From Candidatus Flexicrinis affinis (GTDB lineage: Bacteria; Chloroflexota; Anaerolineae; Aggregatilineales; Phototrophicaceae): a stretch of 64,000 nt of DNA. The position numbers and the translations under genes were made by a program. The DNA is taken from NCBI GenBank assembly GCA_016716525.1, contig JADJWE010000001.1, positions 372,001 through 436,000 on the forward strand, read 5' to 3'. The notes beneath the pieces were generated by a model. The model did not search any database. It worked only from the letters and a program-made list of their open reading frames with translations, and was not told where the DNA came from. Shown piece by piece: positions 25,299-34,057 of this stretch. Positions within the stretch are counted from its first letter, which is position 1. The number at the start of each line of letters is the position of its first letter.

Positions 25299-25958
25299 AT
25301 GCTGGACGATCTCGATAAGACGCTTGAGAACCTTCTGCGAGGCCGCGGTGGGATCGGCACCGATATCGAGATTGCATTCGATCAGCCGAACCGCGAGTGG
25401 TCTTCGCGCTTGAGCCGGCCGACCCTCAACCTCTACACCTTCGACATCCGCGAAAACCTCAAGCTGCGCTCGGTCGAGCGCGAAGTCTCGCGCAATGGGC
25501 ATACCGCCACCATCACGCGGCCGGCGCGTCGTATGGATGTGTCGTATCTCGTCACGGCATGGGCACGCAAAATTGAGGACGAGCACCGTCTTCTGTGGCG
25601 CGGGCTTTCGGTCTTGAAGAGATTGCCGGTTATCCCTGTTGCTCAGACCGAGGGCGCATTGCGCTATTCCCGTTTGGATCTCCCGCTGTGGGTTGCGGAA
25701 ACCAATCCCAACCACTCGGTGAATCTGGTGGACCTGTGGAGCGTACTGGACAACCAGATGCGCCTCGGGTTCACGCTGGTGATCACGCTCGAGCTGGATC
25801 TGGCGTTCGTAGAAGAAGCGCCGCTGGTACTCGATGCTACGATCCGTACAGGCCGCACGGAGGACGCGAGGACGAAGGCGTTCGACTCCGCGAGCGGCGA
25901 GATCAGAATTCCCAAGCGGCGCAAGAATGCGGAGGAGGGTGAATCGGACGAGAATTGA
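25299..25958 (+). CDS. Injection-system cap/terminator protein (DUF4255, Pvc16-like)
   Basis: A 219-residue protein with the character of the DUF4255/Pvc16 N-terminal domain: MLDDLDKTLENLL at the start, RPTLNLYTFDIRENLKLR, the strand MDVSYLVTAWAR and the segment VDLWSVLDNQMR. In Photorhabdus PVC and Serratia Afp this protein forms the hexameric cap that ends the tube and sheath at the tail tip away from the baseplate. The usual C-terminal extension of longer Pvc16 proteins is reduced to a charged tail. Its ATG has AAAGGGGA at good distance, and it lies between ATPase and sheath as in many actinobacterial and cyanobacterial loci. Confidence 0.85.
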   Translation: MLDDLDKTLENLLRGRGGIGTDIEIAFDQPNREWSSRLSRPTLNLYTFDIRENLKLRSVEREVSRNGHTATITRPARRMDVSYLVTAWARKIEDEHRLLWRGLSVLKRLPVIPVAQTEGALRYSRLDLPLWVAETNPNHSVNLVDLWSVLDNQMRLGFTLVITLELDLAFVEEAPLVLDATIRTGRTEDARTKAFDSASGEIRIPKRRKNAEEGESDEN

Positions 25959-26019
25959 CGCGATAACTTTCACCGCATGTTTTGCACGACTTCGTTAGAG
26001 GGAGCAAGGAGCCCAACCC

Positions 26020-27585
26020 ATGCCAAGTTACTTATCTCCCGGCGTATACATGGAAGAGGTCGACCGCGGCTCGAAGCCGATCGAATCGGTCGGCACCGCA
26101 GTGGCTGCCTTCATCGGGTATACCGAAAAGGCGACCGACATCAGAAACGGGCAGCAGGTCTCCGTGCTCGGCAAGCCGACACTCGTGACCAACTGGAGCC
26201 AGTACGTCCAGAAATTCGGCGGATTCATCAAGGGCGCGTACCTGCCTGACTCCGTCTACGGATACTTTGCCAACGGTGGAAGCATCGCGTACATCGTCAG
26301 CCTCAAGACGCTGGGTGAAGCCGATCCCGAGAGCTCGACCGCGGCCAAGGCCACCGTCAACAGCGATGACGCCAAGCCGGCTAAATTGCTGGAATTGGCG
26401 GCCAAGAAGTCCGGCCCGAGCGGCAACAATATCGAGGTCGACATCAAGACGACCAAGCCCGAAGGCGACGACAAGAAGGCTGGCCCCGCCACGTTCACGC
26501 TGACCATCAAGGAAAACGGATCGGTCAAAGAAACGTTCCCCGACTTGACCACGGGCAAGGGCGACAACAACGTCCAGACCGTGCTCGAGACTAAGTCGCA
26601 ACTGCTGACCGCGACCGTCGTCGGCAAGGCCGAGTTGGCCCCCGCGTCGGGTTCGTTCTCGCTTGCCGGTGGCGCCGTCGAAGAGAAGGCGATCACGCTC
26701 AAGGACTATCAGGGCAGCACGATCGAGCGTACCGGCTTCGGCGGCCTGGAAGCCTTCGATGACGTGACGATGCTGTGCGCGCCCGATCTGATGACCGCGT
26801 TTGAAGCGGGCGAGATCGACAAGAAGGGCGTTCAGGCCGTTCAGCAGGCGATGATCGACTACTGCGAACTGGTGCGCTACTGCTTCGCCATCCTCGATCC
26901 GCTGCCGAACTTGATGCCGCAGGAAGTCAAGGAATGGCGCCTGGAGGTCAACTACGACTCCACCCGAGCCGCCCTGTACTATCCGTGGATCGAGACCGCC
27001 GACCTGACCGACGGCGCAGGCCGCACCCGCCTTGTGCCGCCCAGCGGCCACATGGCCGGCGTATACGCCCGTGTCGACGGCACTCGTGGTGTCCATAAGG
27101 CACCCGCCAACGAGACCATCCGTACGGTGCTCGGCCTCGGCGTTCAGGTGACCAAGGGCGAGCAGGATCTGCTCAATCCGATCGGCGTCAACTGCATCCG
27201 TTCGTTCCCGGGCCGCGGCATCCGCATCTGGGGCGCGCGCACACTCAGCAGCGATGCGTCGTGGCGCTATATCAACGTTCGCCGCCTCTTCAACATGATC
27301 GAAGAGAGCATCGAGCGCGGCACCCAGTGGGTCGTGTTCGAGCCGAACGATGCGATGCTGTGGGGGCGTGTCACACGCGACATCACCGCGTTCTTGACGA
27401 TGGTCTGGCGTACGGGCGCGCTGTTCGGCGCGACCCCGGACAAGGCCTTCTACGTGAAGTGCGACGCGGAAACCAACCCCAAGGAAGCCCGCGATCTTGG
27501 CCAGTTGGTCGCCGAGATTGGCATCTCACCGACCAAGCCTGCCGAATTCGTGATCTTCCGCATCAGCCAGTGGTCTGGCGACTAA
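26020..27585 (+). CDS. Contractile sheath protein
   Basis: A 521-residue phage-tail-sheath family protein. The N-terminus LSPGVYMEEVDRGSKPIE is the hallmark start of eCIS sheaths. The middle, about 95-235, is a Lys/Thr-rich surface domain (SGPSGNNIEVDIK, LTIKENGSVKETF). The conserved C-terminal half includes DDVTMLCAPDLM, the long segment GRTRLVPPSGHMAGVYAR, GVNCIRSFPGRGIRIWGART and the final strand-helix around WRYINVRRLFNMIEESI. In the assembled particle it surrounds the tube and contracts to drive it forward. Only one sheath gene is present, whereas PVC and Afp have three. Strong AGGAG ribosome site upstream. Confidence 0.95.
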   Translation: MPSYLSPGVYMEEVDRGSKPIESVGTAVAAFIGYTEKATDIRNGQQVSVLGKPTLVTNWSQYVQKFGGFIKGAYLPDSVYGYFANGGSIAYIVSLKTLGEADPESSTAAKATVNSDDAKPAKLLELAAKKSGPSGNNIEVDIKTTKPEGDDKKAGPATFTLTIKENGSVKETFPDLTTGKGDNNVQTVLETKSQLLTATVVGKAELAPASGSFSLAGGAVEEKAITLKDYQGSTIERTGFGGLEAFDDVTMLCAPDLMTAFEAGEIDKKGVQAVQQAMIDYCELVRYCFAILDPLPNLMPQEVKEWRLEVNYDSTRAALYYPWIETADLTDGAGRTRLVPPSGHMAGVYARVDGTRGVHKAPANETIRTVLGLGVQVTKGEQDLLNPIGVNCIRSFPGRGIRIWGARTLSSDASWRYINVRRLFNMIEESIERGTQWVVFEPNDAMLWGRVTRDITAFLTMVWRTGALFGATPDKAFYVKCDAETNPKEARDLGQLVAEIGISPTKPAEFVIFRISQWSGD

Positions 27586-27622
27586 GTGCAACCGCTAATC
27601 TACCGTACGTTGGAGGTGTAAC

Positions 27623-28075
27623 ATGGCAGATGATGCAGTCAACAGCGATCCCCTCGGTTCATTCCATTTCTCGCTAGAGGTGGGGCCCGTTACAGGCTAC
27701 TTCACCGAGGTCAGCGGCCTCGGCTCGGAGAGCGAAGTCATCGATCACAAGATTATGGCCGAAGGCGCCAAGTCGACGATCATCCGCAAGATCCCCGGTC
27801 GCCTGAAGTGGGGCGACATCACGCTCAAGCGCGGCATCACGTCGAACATGGACATGTGGACGTGGCGCAAGCAGGTCGAGGATGGCGACGTGGCGAGTGC
27901 CCGTACGAACGGCACGATCACGATGTACAACCAGGCACTCGAACCGAAGGCCAGCTGGACCTTCACCGCGGGCTGGCCGTCGAAGATCACTGGCCCGTCG
28001 ATCAAGTCCGACGCTAATGAACTGGGCGTCGAGGAGATCACGATCGTCCATGAGGGCATCAAGCGCGTCACATAA
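27623..28075 (+). CDS. Inner tube protein (gp19/Pvc1-like)
   Basis: A 150-residue tail-tube protein of the T4 gp19-like family. Diagnostic segments are FHFSLEVGPVTGYFTEVSGL, KIPGRLKWGDITLKRGITSN and WTFTAGWPSKITGPSIK. Hexameric rings of this protein stack into the tube inside the sheath, through which effector is carried. GGAGG lies 8 nt before the ATG. It sits directly after the sheath gene, as in other eCIS loci. Confidence 0.94.
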   Translation: MADDAVNSDPLGSFHFSLEVGPVTGYFTEVSGLGSESEVIDHKIMAEGAKSTIIRKIPGRLKWGDITLKRGITSNMDMWTWRKQVEDGDVASARTNGTITMYNQALEPKASWTFTAGWPSKITGPSIKSDANELGVEEITIVHEGIKRVT

Positions 28076-28101
28076 ACGCGCCTGCTGCGATGTGAGGATA
28101 C

Positions 28102-28464
28102 ATGCTGCAAACGGAGTTCGCGTTCCAACTGCCCAAAGGCTATCAGGACGAGGCGGGGCAGGTGCACCGCGATGGCGCGATGCGACTTGCCACTGCGATG
28201 GACGAAATCACTCCGTTGCGCGATCCACGCGTTCGTGACAACGAAGCCTACCTGGTGGTGATCCTGCTCTCGCAGGTCATCACCAGGTTGGGCCCGTACA
28301 ACCGTGTGACGCCAGCGATGGTCGAGCGTTTCTTCGCAGCGGACGTCACGTACCTGCAAGATCTGTATCGTCAGATCAACGATGTCGACGGCCATTTGAT
28401 TGAGGCGGTCTGCCCCAGCTGTGGCCATGAGTTTGACGTGGAGATCCCCCTACTGGGGGAATAG
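28102..28464 (+). CDS. Small tail-assembly protein with a CxxC motif
   Basis: A 120-residue protein between the two tube genes. The start (MLQTEFAFQLPKGYQDEAG) and the helical body with PLRDPRVRDNEAYLVVILLSQV resemble the phage-tail-assembly-chaperone-type small proteins found in this place in eCIS loci. The C-terminus carries CPSCGHEFDVE, a CxxC knuckle; only two cysteines are seen, so metal binding would need a dimer. The role is inferred from position. GTGAGG precedes the ATG; the next small gene overlaps its stop by one base. Confidence 0.75.
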   Translation: MLQTEFAFQLPKGYQDEAGQVHRDGAMRLATAMDEITPLRDPRVRDNEAYLVVILLSQVITRLGPYNRVTPAMVERFFAADVTYLQDLYRQINDVDGHLIEAVCPSCGHEFDVEIPLLGE

Positions 28465-28610
28465 TGCGCTACCCCGTAGAACGCTTGCGGGACGAGGTAG
28501 CGGTATTGGCGATGCATCTGGGTTGGTCCCATGACGACGCGCTCAAGCTCACTCATCAGGAGCGGCAGGCGTGGGTCGCGACCGTCGCACGGATGCAGGG
28601 CCGCAAGTAA
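28464..28610 (+). CDS. Small CIS-associated protein (DUF6760-like)
   Basis: A 48-residue reading frame starting at GTG, whose first base is the last base of the preceding stop. It begins MRYPVERLRDEVAVLAMHLG and contains WSHDDALKLTHQERQAWV, the pattern I associate with the DUF6760 small proteins located between tube genes of eCIS clusters. Composition, overlap and conserved position argue that it is real. Function unknown; a tube-assembly factor is likely. Confidence 0.6.
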   Translation: MRYPVERLRDEVAVLAMHLGWSHDDALKLTHQERQAWVATVARMQGRK

Positions 28611-28641
28611 ACCGCGAGCGTAATGACACGGTTGTTGAAGT

Positions 28642-28782
28642 ATGCCGTCATCACGCAAGAAGCTGTCGCCGGAAGAGTACCAGGCGCTAGTTCAAAAGAT
28701 CGCGGAGCGCCTCTGGAGAAAAATGCGCCGCGAGCTGGTGAACCAGCATGACCGGCGGCCGCGTACGACGGAGAGACGTTGA
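28642..28782 (+). CDS. Small basic protein upstream of the second tube gene
   Basis: A 46-residue Arg/Lys-rich frame (MPSSRKKLSPEEYQALVQ ... ERLWRKMRRELVNQHDRR). Its stop TGA overlaps the ATG of the next tube gene (TGATG), a strong sign of translational coupling. Helix-forming and positively charged; I do not recognise a family. It is too short for most gene callers. Confidence 0.55.
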   Translation: MPSSRKKLSPEEYQALVQKIAERLWRKMRRELVNQHDRRPRTTERR

Positions 28783-29249
28783 TGTTACCGGATTTGCTCG
28801 AAGTCCATGCCTCGCATAAGTTTGTCGTCACGATCGACGGCATCGACCCGCTCACGTTCACGGAGTGTCGCTTGCCGAACCTCGCCGTCAAGATGGACCC
28901 GGTCAACGAAGGCGGGCAAAACCTGTACGTTCATCAGCTTCCGGGGCGCGTCGAGGCCGGTACGCTTTCGCTCAAGGAAGCGCTGACCACGGATATGCAG
29001 CTCCTGAAGTGGTATGCGCAGGTGATGGCAGGTCAGGTCGTTGCGGCGTATCGCAACGTCACGGTGGCACTGGTCGCCGTCGACAATACGCCCATCATGG
29101 AATTTGCATTTCTACGTGCCCTGCCAAGCAAGTGGTCGGGGATATCGTTCAAGGCGGCAACAGCCGAGCTTGTGATTCAAGAGCTCGAACTGGTGTATCA
29201 CGGTTTCACAGCGCGCAGCACCGCGCAGGGGTGGTTGCAGACCACGTAG
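28782..29249 (+). CDS. Second tube protein (Pvc5-like)
   Basis: A 155-residue gp19-like tube protein, distinct from the first. It starts MLPDLLEVHASHKFVVTIDG and contains the tube-fold segments TFTECRLPNLAVKMDPVNEG, VHQLPGRVEAGTLSLKEAL and PSKWSGISFKAATAELVIQ. In eCIS particles such a paralogue forms a specialised ring joining the baseplate or spike to the main tube. The ATG at 28782 overlaps the upstream stop; a TTG one codon earlier is possible. Confidence 0.88.
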   Translation: MLPDLLEVHASHKFVVTIDGIDPLTFTECRLPNLAVKMDPVNEGGQNLYVHQLPGRVEAGTLSLKEALTTDMQLLKWYAQVMAGQVVAAYRNVTVALVAVDNTPIMEFAFLRALPSKWSGISFKAATAELVIQELELVYHGFTARSTAQGWLQTT

Positions 29250-29290
29250 GGGAGACGTCTTGTTTGGGGCGTCTTGATTGAGGAAGGGAA

Positions 29291-32200
29291 ATGGCAGTCT
29301 TAGGGCGGCGGCGCAGCACAAGAGGAACGATGGGAACGCGGATGCGCGATTTCTCTCGTTCCGTCATGCGTCACTACAGCCCGCCGTCGACCGAAACGAC
29401 GTCGCGCCCGGCGTCCGTCCCAGCGCCGCGCTGGTCGGCCGGCCTGCAAGACCCGGTTCCGAGCGCGCTTCCACCAGCAGTTCAACGTACGACTGCCGAA
29501 TCTACGCCTGAGGCGACAGGCTTCGGTCAACCGCCGCTGCTCCCGATCGACCCGATTGGGACTGCCCCGCCCGCCGCGCCATCAGTTCCGGAATACGTGC
29601 CGCGCGAGGTATTTGTCGCCCAGCCGCGATCCGCTGCACCGATTCAGCGCGCCGAAGGCGACGACACCGCTACCGAAACGCTGCCGTCGCACGATCTCCC
29701 GACCGAATATCAGGGGCAGGCCATCCCGGTCGACTCCCGACCGGTCGATCCGGCGATCAAGAGACACATGCAGCTCACCCGGCAGCGTGAAGCCAAAGTC
29801 GTGCAAAACCGGGAACAGCGTCTCGACAGGCTCCTCTCCGAAGTGCCGGAACCGCCGGCGCCCGAAGAGACAGCGACTCATTCGGGACGGCGTATTCGTC
29901 CGCGCGGGCACATTGGCGTGGAATATGTGCAGACCAAGGCGTTGGCAGACAAGCGTGAGCCGACCGACCATGCGCCGTCGTCCACACCCGAACCGACGCC
30001 GCGCGAGCCGGAACCACGACCCGAGTCCGTGCAGCGCAGCGAATCGACCGACGACGATGAGGTGTCCACATCGGCACCGTCTGATGCCGGCACCAACCCG
30101 GACGCAATACAACGCGCCATAGAGGCCGCCGAAGCCCCTAGTGCGCACGAACCGCCCACATCCGATGCGGCAGGGCCGGCTGAAACCAACTCGCCGGATG
30201 CGTCACCGTCCGAGCAGTCTGCGGCCAGCCCGTCCATTCAGCGTGCGGTTTCAGTCGATGAAGCGCTTGCATTCGATGACGAACCGGGGCAAGCCGAGCC
30301 GGACCGTTCGTCCACCGAGGCCGCGCCCGCGCCCATCCAGCGTGCGGCGGATGCCGCTCCACCTGTACCGTTTGGCGAACCGGAACTCCCTGTGGCGCCG
30401 GAACTCTCGTCAGCGGCAGCGGACGAGGTCAACGCGACTCCACCCGAACCGCGTGATGCGGAACCAATTGCCTCAACGGGTGAAACCGCACCGCCGGTGT
30501 CACCGTCTATTCAGCGCGCACCGGCTCAACCACCGACTGCGGCGCTTCCATTTGATTCACCTGAGACAGCGCCCGATCGGCAGGCAGCCGCGCAACCATC
30601 CGACTCCGCACCGTCGATCCAGCGCCGTGACGAAGCGGGTACCCCGCCGACGCCAGCGGGACAAATCGTACACAGGTCGGCCTCATCTGAATCGTCGCGC
30701 CCTACGGTACAGCGTACGCCTAACCAAGCCGAGCCCGGTGCTCCGGCACCCGGTGAGCCGGCGGCGAGTGCGAAGCCCGCGCCCGCGCAGCCACAGGCAG
30801 TGCAGCGTGCACCAGATGCCGTTCCGCTCGTGACCGCGGCGACGTCCACGGATGCAGCGCCTCCCCCGGCCCATGTTCCGTCGGCCACGCCACCGAGTGT
30901 GCAGCGGACACCAGATGCGCCGGTCAATCTGCCATTTGACGACACTTCGTCACGTGCCGCGCCTATGACGCCGACGCCGGACGCGCCGATGCCTATTCAG
31001 CGCAGCGACGTCGAGGACGGGATATCAAAGCCGGAACATTCACAACCGGTCGTTGACCCTGCGCCAAGCGCTCCCGAGACGGCCGCGGCCTCCGTTCAGC
31101 GCGCACCCGATCTGCCCTCGTCGCTGCCCTTTGATGACCCGGAATCGACGCCGGAAACACAACCCAGCGCGGCCGCCGTGTCAGAGCCATCTCCGATACA
31201 GCGTGCCGTCGAGGACAGCACCGCCACCGGGGCAGTACCGCCGCGCGCCGTCGCGACCCATGCGCCGGATCGTTCGCCTGCCGTGCAGCGTACGGCGGAT
31301 CAGCCGGCAGCACTGCCGGTCGACACGCCACCGTCCGCACCCGATTCGCGTGACCCGGAGCACGGTTCCACTCCGTCCATTCAACGGACGAAGAATGAGG
31401 ACATGGAGGCGGTCAGCGCGACTGCGGCGGTCGAAGATGCGCCCCCAAGCGCCAGCGTACCACCCGCGCCCGTGGGCCAGCGTGCTCCGGACGCGCCGGC
31501 AGCACTGCCGTTCGATGCGGCGGATGTCTCGCCAGATGCGCCGTCAGGCGCACCGCCAGCGATCCAGCGTGTATCCGACGCTGATGCTCCAGTGGACGCC
31601 GGCGCGGAAGCGACTGTGCAGCGCACCCCCGACTCGTCGCATGTGCTGACGCCTGACATTTCTCCGGCCGTTTCGCAAGCCCGCCCAGCTGAACAGCAGT
31701 CGGTGCCTGACGCGCGGCGCGCGCCTGATACGGCGCCGTCGCTGCCATTCGATACGCCTGCGCCTTCGTCCGGCCCGGAGGCCCCTTCAGAACCAGAGCC
31801 GATACAGCATGCCGTCGAGGACAGCAGCGCAACCGAGCCCGATACGGCGCCGTCGCTGCCGTTCGACAAGCCTGACATTTCGTCCAACGCGGAAGCTCCC
31901 GCCGCTGTGCAGCGCGTGGCTGACGACCGTTCATCGCCAGCAGCGCAGAGTGACACGCCGGCGGTCCCCGCCAGCCCAAGCACAGCGCCCGACACCGTCC
32001 TTCAACGGACGCCGGAGCCTGCTCAAGCGCTGCCGTTCGACGCGCCGCGGGGATCGGATCAATCGACAGCATCTGCGCCCGATTCACCACTGGTGCAGCG
32101 CGACACCGCCGACAGCCAGCCCGGCGATGGGACGCTAGCAGATGCGGCGACCGAGTCGGTCTCGGCTGAAGCGACCGCACCGGCCGCGCCTGACGTAACA

Positions 32201-33349
32201 CAGTCGCCGCTTCCGTTCGACGAACCTATGACATCCGCTGCGCCATCAGGCACACCAGATCCAATTGCGTCAGTGTCAACGGTTCAGCGCCTGCCCGACG
32301 CGCACGAGACATCGAAGCCCGAACAGGCTGCATCAGTGGCGGAGACTCCCCACGCGGTCGTGCAGCGTGCTGTAGACACGCCGGCGGTTCTGCCGTTTGA
32401 GGCCCCGGTCACTACGCCCGAAAGCCCAGCGCCTGTACCGGTTCAGCGTGACATGGACGACGACGGTGTGTCCGAGGCGCCGGCCGACGGTCTTACTGCC
32501 GCGGCGAGCGCGCCTGAGCAGCCACGGTCGGCCGTGCAGCGCGAACCGGATGTTTCAGCGCCGCTTCCGTTTGACGAACCTTTGGCGTCACGCACGCCGT
32601 CCAGCGCACCGACGCAATCGGCGTCGGCGCCACCGGTTCAGCGCGTGACTGACGTGCACGAGACATCGAGGCCCGCACCGGTCGCATCGGCCGCGGAGAC
32701 GCCACCCGTGGCGGTAGAGCGCACGCCGGACACGGCGAGTGTGCTGCCGTTTGACGATCTGCCCACCCCGGCCGAGCCACCCACATCACAAGGCGCAGCC
32801 GGAACGGTACAGCGCCGAAAGGACTCGGTCGACGGACAGGTGTTCGCGGTGTCCAGCCCGCGCCCGGCGATTGACCGGCCCGATGCGCATCCGATCGGCC
32901 GGCCCAGACGTATCGCCCGCTCAACGACGGATGGGGCGCGGCGCGTTCAGCCCAGTGTTGAACCTTCCGAGCCGGTATCGCCGGAGTCGTTGCCGTTCGA
33001 CCCGATCGAGCGTCCACGTCCGCCCGAGCCTCACGTGCAGCGCATGCCGGACGTGCCTTCACCGGCGAATCCGTATGCCGGAATGGACTTGCGACAGGCG
33101 ATGATCGCGGCCGGTATGATTGCGCCTTCACCGCAGGTGTCCGCGGACCAGCCACCGGCGCAAGGTGCGAGTATCCAGCGTTCGGTGGCAGAGGCACCTG
33201 AACAGCCCGACGGAAACATCGGGGCCGGCACTGACGACACCACAAACGACATCGACCTCGATGTCGACCAGCTTGCCGAGGACGTGATGTATGTCCTCCG
33301 CAGGCGGCTCAGGAACGAATTCGACCGGCTGACCGGTTCGAGCAGGTAG
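29291..33349 (+). CDS. 1352-residue Pro/Ala-rich repeat protein of the injection system
   Basis: The N-terminal 40 residues are basic (MAVLGRRRSTRGTMG, MRDFSRSVMRHYSPP). From there to about residue 1290 it is low-complexity and probably disordered, built of irregular repeats of roughly 40-70 residues that each combine a VQR or IQR tripeptide with an LPFD motif (for example VQRAPD ... SLPFDDPE). At least twelve clear LPFD-type motifs are present. The last 35 residues switch to an acidic then helical end, DIDLDVDQLAEDVMYVLRRR, typical of small proteins found just before the LysM gene in eCIS loci. It may be a much expanded Pvc6-like protein, a length-determining or lumen-filling element, or a flexible tether. 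No separate tape-measure gene is seen. AGGAAGGG precedes the ATG. Confidence 0.75.
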   Translation: MAVLGRRRSTRGTMGTRMRDFSRSVMRHYSPPSTETTSRPASVPAPRWSAGLQDPVPSALPPAVQRTTAESTPEATGFGQPPLLPIDPIGTAPPAAPSVPEYVPREVFVAQPRSAAPIQRAEGDDTATETLPSHDLPTEYQGQAIPVDSRPVDPAIKRHMQLTRQREAKVVQNREQRLDRLLSEVPEPPAPEETATHSGRRIRPRGHIGVEYVQTKALADKREPTDHAPSSTPEPTPREPEPRPESVQRSESTDDDEVSTSAPSDAGTNPDAIQRAIEAAEAPSAHEPPTSDAAGPAETNSPDASPSEQSAASPSIQRAVSVDEALAFDDEPGQAEPDRSSTEAAPAPIQRAADAAPPVPFGEPELPVAPELSSAAADEVNATPPEPRDAEPIASTGETAPPVSPSIQRAPAQPPTAALPFDSPETAPDRQAAAQPSDSAPSIQRRDEAGTPPTPAGQIVHRSASSESSRPTVQRTPNQAEPGAPAPGEPAASAKPAPAQPQAVQRAPDAVPLVTAATSTDAAPPPAHVPSATPPSVQRTPDAPVNLPFDDTSSRAAPMTPTPDAPMPIQRSDVEDGISKPEHSQPVVDPAPSAPETAAASVQRAPDLPSSLPFDDPESTPETQPSAAAVSEPSPIQRAVEDSTATGAVPPRAVATHAPDRSPAVQRTADQPAALPVDTPPSAPDSRDPEHGSTPSIQRTKNEDMEAVSATAAVEDAPPSASVPPAPVGQRAPDAPAALPFDAADVSPDAPSGAPPAIQRVSDADAPVDAGAEATVQRTPDSSHVLTPDISPAVSQARPAEQQSVPDARRAPDTAPSLPFDTPAPSSGPEAPSEPEPIQHAVEDSSATEPDTAPSLPFDKPDISSNAEAPAAVQRVADDRSSPAAQSDTPAVPASPSTAPDTVLQRTPEPAQALPFDAPRGSDQSTASAPDSPLVQRDTADSQPGDGTLADAATESVSAEATAPAAPDVTQSPLPFDEPMTSAAPSGTPDPIASVSTVQRLPDAHETSKPEQAASVAETPHAVVQRAVDTPAVLPFEAPVTTPESPAPVPVQRDMDDDGVSEAPADGLTAAASAPEQPRSAVQREPDVSAPLPFDEPLASRTPSSAPTQSASAPPVQRVTDVHETSRPAPVASAAETPPVAVERTPDTASVLPFDDLPTPAEPPTSQGAAGTVQRRKDSVDGQVFAVSSPRPAIDRPDAHPIGRPRRIARSTTDGARRVQPSVEPSEPVSPESLPFDPIERPRPPEPHVQRMPDVPSPANPYAGMDLRQAMIAAGMIAPSPQVSADQPPAQGASIQRSVAEAPEQPDGNIGAGTDDTTNDIDLDVDQLAEDVMYVLRRRLRNEFDRLTGSSR
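30230..32820 (+). repeat. Degenerate VQR/LPFD coding repeats
   Basis: The central part of the 1352-residue protein gene. Copies are recognisable by CAGCG(C/T) triplets encoding QR and by TTCGA or TTTGA within the LPFD codons, but spacing and sequence vary, so this is an old, diverged repeat array. Boundaries are approximate. Confidence 0.6.
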
Positions 33350-33363
33350 GAGAGAAAGACGAG

Positions 33364-34053
33364 ATGCCTACGACACGCGGCAACGTTGAAGCGGCCAAGA
33401 TCACAAACCTCATTACCGAGGAGGTTGTCTACTTCCAGTTCAACCCGACCGACTTCACAATCAGCAAGTCGAACACGTGGACACCGCGCGTCGTGGCCGG
33501 TCTGAACCTCCCGTTGGTCTCCTTCAGTCAGGGCGGCCCGCAGACGATTTCGTTGAACCTTCAGTTCGACAACGCGATGGGGTGGCGGCTGCCGCCGACC
33601 GGCTCTGTCGACCCGGCTCCGACCGAGATCGTCGACGTGCGCAGTTTCACCCAACCGCTGTGGACGATGGCGCTCATTGACACGACCAACGTCGACTCGG
33701 CCGGAAAGGGATCGCCGCCGCCGGTAGCGTTCGAATGGGGCGATCTGTATTTCAAGGCGATCATCACACAGATCACCGAGAAGTTTCAGTTGTTCAGCCC
33801 TGAGGGCATCCCGATTCGCAGCTTGGTGACCATCAGCCTACAGCAGTACATCGACGAGACTGACGTTCCGCCACAGGTGGCTGCGGCGATGGCGGCCGAA
33901 CAGAGCCAGACGACCCAGTTCACCGAGGGCGAACGGCTCGACAACGTCGCTGCGCAGAATGGCGGTTCCTCGTCAGACTACCGGACCGTTGCCGAGAACA
34001 ACAACATCGACGACCCCAACAACGTGCCGGCAGGCACCACCCTGCGGGTATAG
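33364..34053 (+). CDS. LysM-type tube initiator protein (Pvc7-like)
   Basis: A 229-residue protein. The N-terminal domain has the eCIS signature VVYFQFNPTDFTISKSNTW and LQFDNAMGW, and a strand region WGDLYFKAIITQITEKFQLF. The C-terminal 50 residues form a LysM-like module (FTEGERLDNVAAQNGGS ... NNVPAGTTLRV). Homologues sit between the spike and tube, clamping the first ring to the baseplate hub. It precedes the spike gene by 4 nt. The start has AGGAGAG upstream. Confidence 0.9.
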   Translation: MPTTRGNVEAAKITNLITEEVVYFQFNPTDFTISKSNTWTPRVVAGLNLPLVSFSQGGPQTISLNLQFDNAMGWRLPPTGSVDPAPTEIVDVRSFTQPLWTMALIDTTNVDSAGKGSPPPVAFEWGDLYFKAIITQITEKFQLFSPEGIPIRSLVTISLQQYIDETDVPPQVAAAMAAEQSQTTQFTEGERLDNVAAQNGGSSSDYRTVAENNNIDDPNNVPAGTTLRV

Positions 34054-34057
34054 CCCT

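Noticed and set aside
26295..26730. Foreign insertion in the sheath gene
   Set aside because: The Lys/Thr-rich segment looked inserted, but it contains the usual surface-domain strands of eCIS sheaths and the codon use matches its flanks.
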